Shown piece by piece: positions 1-7,321 of a stretch of 17,992 bases of DNA (position 1 is its first letter; every line of letters starts with the position of its first letter). The translations under genes and the position numbers were made by a program. Below the pieces are notes generated by a model, which worked only from the letters and a program-made list of their open reading frames with translations, did not search any database and had not been told where the DNA came from. Source of the DNA: Candidatus Methanocomedens sp. (GTDB taxonomy: Archaea; Halobacteriota; Methanosarcinia; Methanosarcinales; Methanocomedenaceae); assembly GCA_013374385.1 (NCBI GenBank), contig QBUR01000191.1, positions 1 through 17,992 of the forward strand, given 5' to 3'.

Positions 1-50
1 GTGCTTTTCTGAAGATCGGGAACAAGGTACATGGATCGTTTTCAGAATGA
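1..50 (+). CDS. possible 3' end of a rightward gene (very tentative)
   Basis: A plus-strand frame is open from the window edge to a TGA at 48-50, reading AFLKIGNKVHGSFSE, and lies 14 nt before a bidirectional terminator. That arrangement would suit the end of a convergent gene. Fifteen codons are too few to identify a family, and a second plus-strand frame is also open through this stretch. The call rests on position only. Confidence 0.2.
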   Translation, partial: AFLKIGNKVHGSFSE

Positions 51-64
51 AAGGTTTTGTGTGT

Positions 65-98
65 AAAAAGGCCGCCGGAAAAACCGGCGGCCTTTTTT
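65..98. terminator. bidirectional intrinsic terminator
   Basis: A perfect inverted repeat has arms at 65-78 and 84-97 around a five-base loop. The core is a nine-pair GC stem (GGCCGCCGG) flanked by five A-T pairs, with an A-run on one side and a T-run on the other, so transcripts of either strand end in a U-tract. On the minus strand it starts 17 nt after the stop codon of the lipoprotein gene and is the only clear terminator between there and the promoter near 15430, which marks the likely end of the long operon. Confidence 0.93.
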
Positions 99-114
99 CT
101 GATGCATCTATACG

Positions 115-1209
115 CTAGATCAGCATCAATTCGATAGCCTGCATGAGCTGGATCAGGAAATCATAATCAGACACTTCAATGTCTAATCCGAATCCTGCCT
201 GCTGGCAGATACCGAGTGCAGGTCTGAAGTTCAGAGTTCTAAAGGCCATGGCTGCTGCCATGCCCTTGAGCTTCAGACTGGTAATTCCTGCATAGTGACT
301 GAAAGAGTATTCTCCTTCTTCGGCAATGCCGAGAAGCGTTGCAACTCCGAAGTGCAGATCACCATTCTCGCCTCTGGCATCCTGAAGGATGCCGTATGCA
401 GCCACTGCGTCTGAGGCAAAGGCCGTCTGGCCGCCTGCAGGCTCGTAGGTTCCATACTCGAAGGTCATTTCATTCTGGTACATGCACCAGGTTTTGTAAT
501 GATCTCCTCCCAAATTAAGATCTATGTAAGGAACACTCAAGTACACTGTGCTTGAAGAAGTACCGTTAACGATTGAATCTACACTGCAATCAAGAAGTGA
601 GAAACCATTAGCAACGGTAAACAATGCCTTAACACCGGGATCTGCAATCTCGAATGTGTACTGGAACCTGATGCCTGTGTACTGACTGTACAACCAGTTG
701 CCTATCTCAATGTTATCCATTGCAGGCTTCAGCGAATCAGGTTCAAAAACGACCAGAGTATCATCAATAATCAAGGTATCAGTTGTGCCCCAGGCATTGA
801 TAACGGTAATATCATTTGCTGTGAGCACTGGATTGACACACTCGAAAACAGACCAAGATAGATCCTGTGTGAGTGTTTCAGTGAAAAACTCTACAGGCCA
901 TGTTCCACCGTCATGCTGAACAGTCATGTAGTCATACTGATCTCCGACTATCCAGTAGTCAGGAAGCAGTATTGAAGTCCAGCCTGCGCCGTGATAGCCC
1001 TCAGGTTTGGAGGCGTCCATATCAATGGCCCACTGGAAATTCAGCATTGCTGTTTCGTAATCGCCAGCCTCAAACGCAGTCCATCCAGCACTAATAAAGC
1101 CCGTGTATCCTTCAACTTCAGGATACTCTGTAACATTGTCGTAACATCCTGCAACCAGGATAAGGGAGGCTGCTACAGCAACAAGGATCATCGCGTTGAT
1201 TCTTTTCAT
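115..1209 (-). CDS. TPR-like outer-envelope lipoprotein
   Basis: This encodes a 364-aa predicted lipoprotein. A hydrophobic signal (residues 4-20) ends in the lipobox LVAGC with Cys22 as the lipidated residue, so the mature protein should be anchored in a membrane, probably the outer one. Residues about 35-80 resemble a tetratricopeptide repeat, with AFEAGDYETAMLNFQWAI as the helix pair and a following GYHGAGW helix start. The middle is beta-rich and unrecognised, and the last 60 residues look helical. It starts 15 nt after the preceding gene, behind a G-rich Shine-Dalgarno stretch, and is the last gene before the terminator. TPR lipoproteins commonly scaffold envelope complexes, so a docking role for this operon's products is an inference. 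Lipoprotein assignment is firm; function is unknown. Confidence 0.88.
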   Translation of the reverse strand: MKRINAMILVAVAASLILVAGCYDNVTEYPEVEGYTGFISAGWTAFEAGDYETAMLNFQWAIDMDASKPEGYHGAGWTSILLPDYWIVGDQYDYMTVQHDGGTWPVEFFTETLTQDLSWSVFECVNPVLTANDITVINAWGTTDTLIIDDTLVVFEPDSLKPAMDNIEIGNWLYSQYTGIRFQYTFEIADPGVKALFTVANGFSLLDCSVDSIVNGTSSSTVYLSVPYIDLNLGGDHYKTWCMYQNEMTFEYGTYEPAGGQTAFASDAVAAYGILQDARGENGDLHFGVATLLGIAEEGEYSFSHYAGITSLKLKGMAAAMAFRTLNFRPALGICQQAGFGLDIEVSDYDFLIQLMQAIELMLI

Positions 1210-1224
1210 TATTCTCTCCCCCCC

Positions 1225-3693
1225 TTACTGTACTTTAAGCATCTTCTGAGTAAGAACCTGACCTGCGGTCTCAAGTCGGCAGAAGTAAACTCCTGCGCCG
1301 ACTGTCAAACCGTTGGAATCAGTTCCGTCCCAGACGATAGTGTGGTTTGCCGCTGCCATCTCTTCGTTGGCAATGGTTGTTACAAGGCGGCCGGTCATGT
1401 CAAAGACATTTACCCGAACATTTCCGCTGACAGGCAGGCCGAAGCTTATTGCTGTCTGTGCGGAGAATGGGTTGGGAGCATTGGCGCCAAGAACAAGCTG
1501 TGCAGGGATCTCGGGTGCGAAGACACCGATACCCTCGCCAAGCGCGTAAATTCCACCCTCTTCAACTGTAGCAGATATCTGTCCACCCTGCAGCCAGCTG
1601 TCAAGAATAACCCAGCCCTCATTTGTGTAGCGATACACAGAAGCGGCATTGGTTGTGCTTGCAAAAGAAAGTGTACCGGTAACTGCTGGAATTGATACCG
1701 GTCCGGCAATTATTCCAGTCATGCGGCCGCGAACATTCTGTAAGGAAGCACTTGATTCAATTGCAAGACCCAAGGTTCCGGTCTCTGCAAGAGTGATCAT
1801 GCTTCCGCTTGGTGCTCCACCTTTTGGAACATCAAGACGAATATTAACGATCTCAAGAGTAAGATCGGTGTCGGCAAAACCCACAGCAACCTCTCTGAGA
1901 GCTTCAACAGTGTGTCCTGTACTATCGTAGCCGGTAAAGGCTATTTCATAATTTCCACTTGCCCATGCAGTGAAAATGCCAGTCCAGACACCGCCATAGA
2001 AGCTTACCATCTTCATATTCAGAACAGAGTCTGTCTGAAGATGTGCGGCCTCAAAAATAGGGCCTACCCAGTCGTACCCCTCAAGCTCATAGGTATCTGT
2101 ATTAACAAGAGCTGCGTATACCGTAATGTACTGAGAAATCAAACTATTCTGATGAAAAGCTGTCTCAGTCTCTGGTACTGTTTCGTCGTTGGAGATGTAG
2201 TATCTCATACCGGCAGCGCCACCTGGGTTGTTATTGGTAATAACAAGGTAGGTGTTGGCACCTGTAATTGTGAATGAAGAGTTGTAAAGTTCATCGAATG
2301 TCAGCGGAGTGACAGAAATGAACTCTCCTGCTTCGTTATCACAAGTAACGACAACGGCTTCCCATCTGGAATTGATAGCACTATTGGCACCTCTGCCATC
2401 TGTGTACTGACCATTCAGATGTGTCAACCAGTCCTGGTCATAATTACTGAAGCGACAGTACTGGGATGCCCAGACAGGTCCTTTGACTGCAGCGCCTACA
2501 CCAGAAATCCATCCCTCGATAGGAAAGCTGGTACTGGTAACAAAAGAACCTGTAAATGCTGAACTCATACCTGCATGAGCCCATTCTTCCTGAGTTGTTC
2601 CTGCAAGGAAATCATATTTGTAGTTTCCGTCGCCGAAATCACTGCGGAAGTCATTGTGAAGATTGCATACCAGCCAGTCGAAGTAGACTGGAACGATTAT
2701 ATCGTTCACTGCAGTCTCTTCAATTGCTGCCGGATCTATTGCAAGAGCTATCGAAAGCATACCGCTGTTCTCTGTATCCTGTGCGACTGTGGTGATAATA
2801 CTGTCACCTTCACGCTGGGCAAGATACATTAACCAGAGGAACTGCTGGCCTCTACCAGGAGCATAATCAATTTTACCGCTTCCAGCGGTAACGCTTGTAA
2901 GCTCGATATAGGGAGCTTTCCTGAATTCTTTCATAAGCTCGTAGATACCGTGGTTTCCAACAGTAGTCTGTGTAAAACCAAAGCATCTGTACTGCATAAC
3001 CTGAGCAAGCCCACGAATCAGCCATGGTTCCTCATCTGCCTGAGCAGACTGAAGGCTGAGGGTTGCTAGGCCATTGGCCAGACTGAACTTTCTCATTTCG
3101 ACTGCTCCAGGCATGGCTGCCGGTGCCGTACTCCATGGATGAATGTTCAGGTAGAAAACTTCCATGGCAACGCCCTCGATCTCGTTGAAATCGGCGTCGA
3201 CATAGTACATTGTATTACGGGCAGAGTTAGTTCCTCCACCAGCATCAAACTTGGTGGGGATCGAAGCCAGAATAACAACCACTTTTCCGTCGTTGTTTAT
3301 GTCTGTAGGTACTCCATAATCTGCTATAACAGTACCCCAGACATCGCTCTCGAACGATGCTGTAAGGGCATCAAAATCGGCGGATGCCACCAGGTTGTCT
3401 GCGAGGTCGGGGCCCCAGACAACTTTGGGTGTAAAGGTTGTATCCGGATATCCGCCCTTATTGTTAACTCCGCTGGTGTTCTGAACCAGCCAGATAGCAT
3501 GGTCGGTAATGGCACGACAGGTGAACATCTGCTCAGCTGGTCCCTGTGTGAACTGCTGAAGGTCAGGCACAAGCACTGTGACCTGATCGTTCACCTCAAT
3601 TGCTGAGGCTGTGCCAATACCGAGGAGCGGCATCAGGAGAACAGCGAAGAAGGCCAGTAGGCCAACCCTCCCTTTTCCTGAAAATGTGTTCAT
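1225..3693 (-). CDS. secreted M30/M6-like protein, apparent pseudoprotease, with FlgD/T9SS-like C-terminal domain
   Basis: An 822-aa exported protein. The chosen ATG follows a strong AGGAGG, whereas the longer frame to 3807 would overlap the previous gene and lacks a signal. The signal peptide is residues 1-32. Residues about 30-240 follow the layout of secreted M30/M6-like zinc metallopeptidases: a DINNDGKVVVIL strand (about 131-142), a segment ending EVFYLN, then the helix that normally holds HExxH and a following WLNEG helix. Here these read NGLAT (207-211) and WLIRGLA (224-230), so both zinc histidines, the catalytic Glu and the downstream Glu are absent. The middle is beta-rich and unassigned. 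Residues 727-822 form a FlgD-like/T9SS type A sorting domain, with NAPNPF, VFDMTGRLV, WDGTDSNG and GVYFCRLE and an end of KMLKVQ. It probably binds rather than cuts. The M30/M6 relation is from motif layout, moderately sure; export and the C-terminal domain are clear. Confidence 0.85.
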   Translation of the reverse strand: MNTFSGKGRVGLLAFFAVLLMPLLGIGTASAIEVNDQVTVLVPDLQQFTQGPAEQMFTCRAITDHAIWLVQNTSGVNNKGGYPDTTFTPKVVWGPDLADNLVASADFDALTASFESDVWGTVIADYGVPTDINNDGKVVVILASIPTKFDAGGGTNSARNTMYYVDADFNEIEGVAMEVFYLNIHPWSTAPAAMPGAVEMRKFSLANGLATLSLQSAQADEEPWLIRGLAQVMQYRCFGFTQTTVGNHGIYELMKEFRKAPYIELTSVTAGSGKIDYAPGRGQQFLWLMYLAQREGDSIITTVAQDTENSGMLSIALAIDPAAIEETAVNDIIVPVYFDWLVCNLHNDFRSDFGDGNYKYDFLAGTTQEEWAHAGMSSAFTGSFVTSTSFPIEGWISGVGAAVKGPVWASQYCRFSNYDQDWLTHLNGQYTDGRGANSAINSRWEAVVVTCDNEAGEFISVTPLTFDELYNSSFTITGANTYLVITNNNPGGAAGMRYYISNDETVPETETAFHQNSLISQYITVYAALVNTDTYELEGYDWVGPIFEAAHLQTDSVLNMKMVSFYGGVWTGIFTAWASGNYEIAFTGYDSTGHTVEALREVAVGFADTDLTLEIVNIRLDVPKGGAPSGSMITLAETGTLGLAIESSASLQNVRGRMTGIIAGPVSIPAVTGTLSFASTTNAASVYRYTNEGWVILDSWLQGGQISATVEEGGIYALGEGIGVFAPEIPAQLVLGANAPNPFSAQTAISFGLPVSGNVRVNVFDMTGRLVTTIANEEMAAANHTIVWDGTDSNGLTVGAGVYFCRLETAGQVLTQKMLKVQ

Positions 3694-3696
3694 TTG

Positions 3697-3704
3697 AACC
3701 TCCT
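3697..3704 (-). promoter_or_regulatory. ribosome binding site fixing the start at 3693
   Basis: AGGAGGTT on the minus strand sits five bases (counted from AGGAGG) before the ATG at 3693. It selects this start over the upstream ATG at 3807, giving a proper signal peptide and removing the overlap with the GWxTD gene. Confidence 0.8.
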
Positions 3705-3793
3705 CGTAACTAGGTTTCTTTGTTACTTCGTATCTATTTTCTACACCGGATTTTGAGAACCAGTGCGCTTTAAACAATTTTCGACAGGTCATG

Positions 3794-5125
3794 CTAGAAT
3801 CCCTCATCCAGAAGATCTACAGAATCAAGAGTAGTTCTTCCTCCGCGGTTAACATTCTGTAGCATGCTCTGCCAGTTAGGGTAGCTTACTTCACCCTCTA
3901 CTGAGGAAAATATCTGGATGAAATCCCCATTTCCCATCAGATCCGCAAAAACAAAACTTTCCTGCTCCGCATCGTAGAAATACCAGATCTCATACGGTGC
4001 CTGAGTTGTACTGAAAGGATCTGCTTCCACTTCATCGGGTTCACCGAATATCAGGTACACCCTTCCCATGTCTGTCTCCCAACCCTCTTTGCCGAGAGAT
4101 GGGTACCTTCTATCCACAACCCTGTATCTATCCAGATAACCTGAGTGTTCACCGGGACGAGCGTTCCAGTAGTTATCGTAGTAAAGAGTTCGCGCATCTT
4201 CGTCCAGCCTGTGGTAAAGAATACCCTCTTCCTGCGCCAGCAGAATGGGAAAGCCAGTGAGTGCCCTTGTGGTAAAATCATTTACCGCGGGGTTTGAGGC
4301 GGCTGGAATAAATACTTCCACAATCATAGGTCTTGTAAAACCACCTATGGTGTCTCCATTCATAGTGTAAGTGATGGACAGGCTGTAAAGCCCCGGCTCC
4401 CTCACAACAGAAAGATCCAGACTGTCGATCAGAGCAATAGTTTCCATTCCATCAGGAATAGAAATTGCATCCGGCGGTCTGGCGAACACAGGAACTCTCT
4501 CTGAATCAAGCAATTTGCTGTACCTCAGTATATCCGCTCCTCCAAGAGCGTACAATTCCTGATAGGTATAGATCATGCTTTCTCCAGGTATGGAAAATCT
4601 GGTAGATGCTGCAGGAAAAACAATCATGTTTCCCTTAAGCAGCGTGTTTACTGAGCCCTCTGTAGCAGGCATAATGGTTCTGGCCAATTCAACATCGCTA
4701 AAATGTTCAGGATATTCAACAGAGAGCTGCCTTACGGCAAGGCCCTGTATCCCGTTAGCCACATCAGTCATGCGTACAGCAACAGTCCAATCTCCTTCAA
4801 GAACCGGCAGAAGCCCACAGTTAACAACGCTGCCACTTTCTCTCCACTCCAGGGGAGTGTTCCAGATGTCCCAGGCCAGGGTATCCCCGGCAGGGGATGA
4901 AAGAGATATCTCTGTTGTAAAGAGACACATCCCATCTGAATCAACAGAGAATTGTGCAACGTCCACTTCCTGATAAACCTCAAGAAGCAGTGTATCTCCA
5001 GCTCCAATATTGAAAACCGCAGTGTCAATGGCAAATTGCAAATTGCCTTCACTTACAGTTGCCAGCCCTGAAGCTGCCGCAGAAAACGCCAGTATCAGAA
5101 GAAGTACGGTTGTGGTTCCGGTCAT
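3794..5125 (-). CDS. GWxTD domain-containing protein, second of a coupled pair
   Basis: A 443-aa exported protein. The ATG at 5125 overlaps the stop of the preceding gene as ATGA and has GGAG upstream; a GTG at 5134 is possible but less likely. Residues 1-22 are a signal peptide. Residues about 25-280 look like beta-sandwich modules. The C-terminal region carries the family signature: a NPAVNDF segment, a helical stretch ending DRYRVVDRRYPS, then GWETDMGRVYLIFGEPDEVE (348-367) and an aromatic WYFYD segment. GWxTD proteins are widespread in FCB-group and related bacteria; their biochemical function is not established. The motif here is canonical, unlike its neighbour. Secretion and coupling to a PorV-like protein and two surface proteins suggest a periplasmic or outer-membrane role. 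Family assignment is firm; role is inferred. Confidence 0.9.
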   Translation of the reverse strand: MTGTTTVLLLILAFSAAASGLATVSEGNLQFAIDTAVFNIGAGDTLLLEVYQEVDVAQFSVDSDGMCLFTTEISLSSPAGDTLAWDIWNTPLEWRESGSVVNCGLLPVLEGDWTVAVRMTDVANGIQGLAVRQLSVEYPEHFSDVELARTIMPATEGSVNTLLKGNMIVFPAASTRFSIPGESMIYTYQELYALGGADILRYSKLLDSERVPVFARPPDAISIPDGMETIALIDSLDLSVVREPGLYSLSITYTMNGDTIGGFTRPMIVEVFIPAASNPAVNDFTTRALTGFPILLAQEEGILYHRLDEDARTLYYDNYWNARPGEHSGYLDRYRVVDRRYPSLGKEGWETDMGRVYLIFGEPDEVEADPFSTTQAPYEIWYFYDAEQESFVFADLMGNGDFIQIFSSVEGEVSYPNWQSMLQNVNRGGRTTLDSVDLLDEGF

Positions 5126-6276
5126 AGTGACCACTCCTCTCTGGAATTGAATGCTCTGTCCACCACATCCCAGCCCTCCACCATTTCGTAAAATCCGTAT
5201 CCGTCCCGATCAACGAAGGTAATGGTGAGGAATGGTGTGAAGTAGTCCCATATTACATAAGGTCGGTAACCAAGCTCAAACGGAAAATCCTGAATAATAT
5301 CAGGTTCTCCCATCTTTGCATAGATAACCCCTCTGTCGGTGTTGATACCACGAATTCCCGTGGTAGTGAAATCTCTTGATATCCTGTCCAGTCGGAGCAG
5401 GTAATCATCGAGATATTCGTTCTCTCTGGTAGCAGGATTAGGATCCCGTTTTGTCCAGAAATCGGCCATTACAGAATTCCTGTCTCCAATTCCTCCTGCT
5501 CTCTCGAGCTCTCTTAGTTCATGACCTGTGGCAATTGGTCTGATAAGAGACATTGTCTCGTCAGAATCGTCGCCCCATATGTCCCAAGCTTCAAGCACCC
5601 CAAGAGAAGTGGAAGAAGATGCAACCACATCGGCACCTTGAAGAGCAGCCACAGTGAATCTGTACCTGCCCTTTTCAAGGCCGTTAAGAGCAACATCAAC
5701 AGAGTAGTAAACCACACCTTCAACACTGTGATCAGCAGAAAGCCAGCCCTCTCTTACCACATCAGTGGCTCTGTCTAGAAGGGCATAAGCACCGGATGGT
5801 ACTTCTTCTGTTTCCGGAATGTAAACATTCCAGGAAAGAGTCACATAGCCGTTAGCCCTGACGAAGCCATCAGGAGTTATCCTGACACCACCACTTGACC
5901 ATAGAGAACCGTTAGAGGTGTCGATAAATATCTCTTCCTCCTGACGGATCGCCGCCCCGGACTCAAGGTCTTTCAAGGTAACAGCAACGGTGTGACTACC
6001 TGATTCAAGTGAGTTGAATATGAGTAATTCACTGATTGGGAAAGAACCGTCTGTGATCCTGTTACTCCGGCGAAGAAAGCCTTCACCGTTGATGGTGGCT
6101 GTGATCTCGTAAAAGACCGTAAAGCCGCTGTCAGAACTTACCGCAAGAAGATCCGCCTCAGGAATGAGTACTGTTACCTCCACAGACCCGGTTGTATCGG
6201 ACCCGGCAGGAAGAGAACTCCAGCTGAAGCTGAACCCTGTCAGAGCAAGCGTAGCAAGTATCGCAGTCGGTGTCAT
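5122..6276 (-). CDS. GWxTD domain-containing protein, first of a coupled pair, divergent motif
   Basis: A 384-aa exported protein with a short N-terminal signal (residues 1-20) and two beta-rich modules (about 30-120 and 128-228). A linker leads into the GWxTD domain: FWTKRDPNP (273-281), NEYLDDYLLRLD (286-297), GINTDRGVIYAKMGEPDII (310-328) and an aromatic strand YVIWDYF (340-346). The signature Trp is replaced, giving GINTD instead of GWxTD, while the following TDRG and GEPD stay intact. It starts 53 nt after the PorV-like gene behind a weak AAAGG site and ends in an ATGA overlap with the next GWxTD gene, which implies translational coupling and perhaps a complex. Family membership is clear from the order of motifs; function is unknown. 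Confidence 0.88.
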   Translation of the reverse strand: MTPTAILATLALTGFSFSWSSLPAGSDTTGSVEVTVLIPEADLLAVSSDSGFTVFYEITATINGEGFLRRSNRITDGSFPISELLIFNSLESGSHTVAVTLKDLESGAAIRQEEEIFIDTSNGSLWSSGGVRITPDGFVRANGYVTLSWNVYIPETEEVPSGAYALLDRATDVVREGWLSADHSVEGVVYYSVDVALNGLEKGRYRFTVAALQGADVVASSSTSLGVLEAWDIWGDDSDETMSLIRPIATGHELRELERAGGIGDRNSVMADFWTKRDPNPATRENEYLDDYLLRLDRISRDFTTTGIRGINTDRGVIYAKMGEPDIIQDFPFELGYRPYVIWDYFTPFLTITFVDRDGYGFYEMVEGWDVVDRAFNSREEWSL

Positions 6277-6329
6277 TCAAACCTTTCGAGAATTGGGAAG
6301 GGAAAACCCCTCCGGTTTATTCAGCTACT

Positions 6330-7307
6330 CTAAAATGCAAACCCGAGACTGGCACGGTGAACCATTTCCAGTCTGTTGAAATCCTGATACGCGTAATCAA
6401 GAGTCAGAGCCTTATCACCCATAGGTACGCGGAAACCGGCACCGGCTGAAAGACCCTCTTCGTCTGTATTGACGCGATATCCACCCCTGAGGGCGATCAT
6501 ATTGTTGTACCAGTACTCGGCACCAATGTTTACCTGCTCCACATTGTCTGCAGGATGCACACCATCAACCTCAACAGTTACCTGGTGAGGACCCTGGTCT
6601 ACAACATCCATGGCAAGACCAATTCTGAAGTTCATCGGCATTGCGTAAGGTTCGTACGAAGAAGTTGAGTCTGATCCACTGTACCAGTCTTGTGCTTCAC
6701 CACCTGGGGTAAGCTCAGGGCCGAAATTCTGGATAGACATTCCAATACGAAGTGTTTTGAAACCTGTGTCGTAGAGTGTACCAAGATCGATAGCTATGCC
6801 ACCTGCTGATACATCATCCCAGGCCTCGCGGACGTACTTTGCAGTAAGCCCGGCACTGAATCTGTCGGTAAGCATCCTTCCAAAGGAAAGACCAATTACC
6901 ATGTCTGAACATGTGAAGGTCTCGTCTCCGTTTGGATTCTCAACAGTTGTGCGATACATATCGCCACTTGTAAGCAGACCGAACTGCAGAGCAGCAGTGC
7001 CCACACCGGCAAATTCATGAGTAACAATGCCGTAGCCGTAAAGAATATCGGCATACATCTGAGTACCGGAGAACTGAAACTGAGTTCCTGGAACTCTTAC
7101 AAGAGCACCTGGATTCCAGTAAGCAGCACTTGGGTCATCAGCAGTTGCCACAAAGGCACCACCCATAGCAACTCCACGGCTACCGATGCCGATTTTGAGG
7201 AACTGGGCACCTGAGGTTCCCGTTTTTGCAAAAGCGGCCTCTGCAATGGCAGGGAACAGCAGGAAGGCAACCAGTGCAGTTGCAAGTATCATGCTTGTTC
7301 GCTTCAT
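6330..7307 (-). CDS. PorV/PorQ-family outer-membrane beta-barrel protein
   Basis: A 325-aa outer-membrane protein. The signal peptide ends near AEA (residue 24). The family's N-terminal signature follows: GAQFLKIGIGSRGVAMGGAF, then VATADDPSAAYWNPGALV (to about residue 70), and then alternating beta strands to a terminal aromatic strand ending ASLGFAF. In Bacteroidetes, PorV is an FadL-like barrel that shuttles type IX secretion cargo to the cell surface. Family members are also common in FCB candidate phyla in which a complete T9SS has not been shown. It begins 14 nt after a gene for a protein with a sorting-type C-terminal domain, which fits a role in handling that protein. Family call is firm; the shuttle role is inferred. 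No PorU or SprA homologue is in this window. Confidence 0.92.
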   Translation of the reverse strand: MKRTSMILATALVAFLLFPAIAEAAFAKTGTSGAQFLKIGIGSRGVAMGGAFVATADDPSAAYWNPGALVRVPGTQFQFSGTQMYADILYGYGIVTHEFAGVGTAALQFGLLTSGDMYRTTVENPNGDETFTCSDMVIGLSFGRMLTDRFSAGLTAKYVREAWDDVSAGGIAIDLGTLYDTGFKTLRIGMSIQNFGPELTPGGEAQDWYSGSDSTSSYEPYAMPMNFRIGLAMDVVDQGPHQVTVEVDGVHPADNVEQVNIGAEYWYNNMIALRGGYRVNTDEEGLSAGAGFRVPMGDKALTLDYAYQDFNRLEMVHRASLGFAF

Positions 7308-7321
7308 GGTTTCCTCCCTTC

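Noticed and set aside
991..1695. A plus-strand frame spanning the junction of the lipoprotein and pseudoprotease genes
   Set aside because: Its translation is Cys-rich and low in family resemblance, and it overlaps two well-supported minus-strand genes.
3694..3793. A possible internal promoter (TTCTCA, 17 bases, TAGATA) before the pseudoprotease gene
   Set aside because: The -10 matches only three consensus positions and the -35 four; too weak to annotate, although this 100-nt gap is the largest inside the operon.
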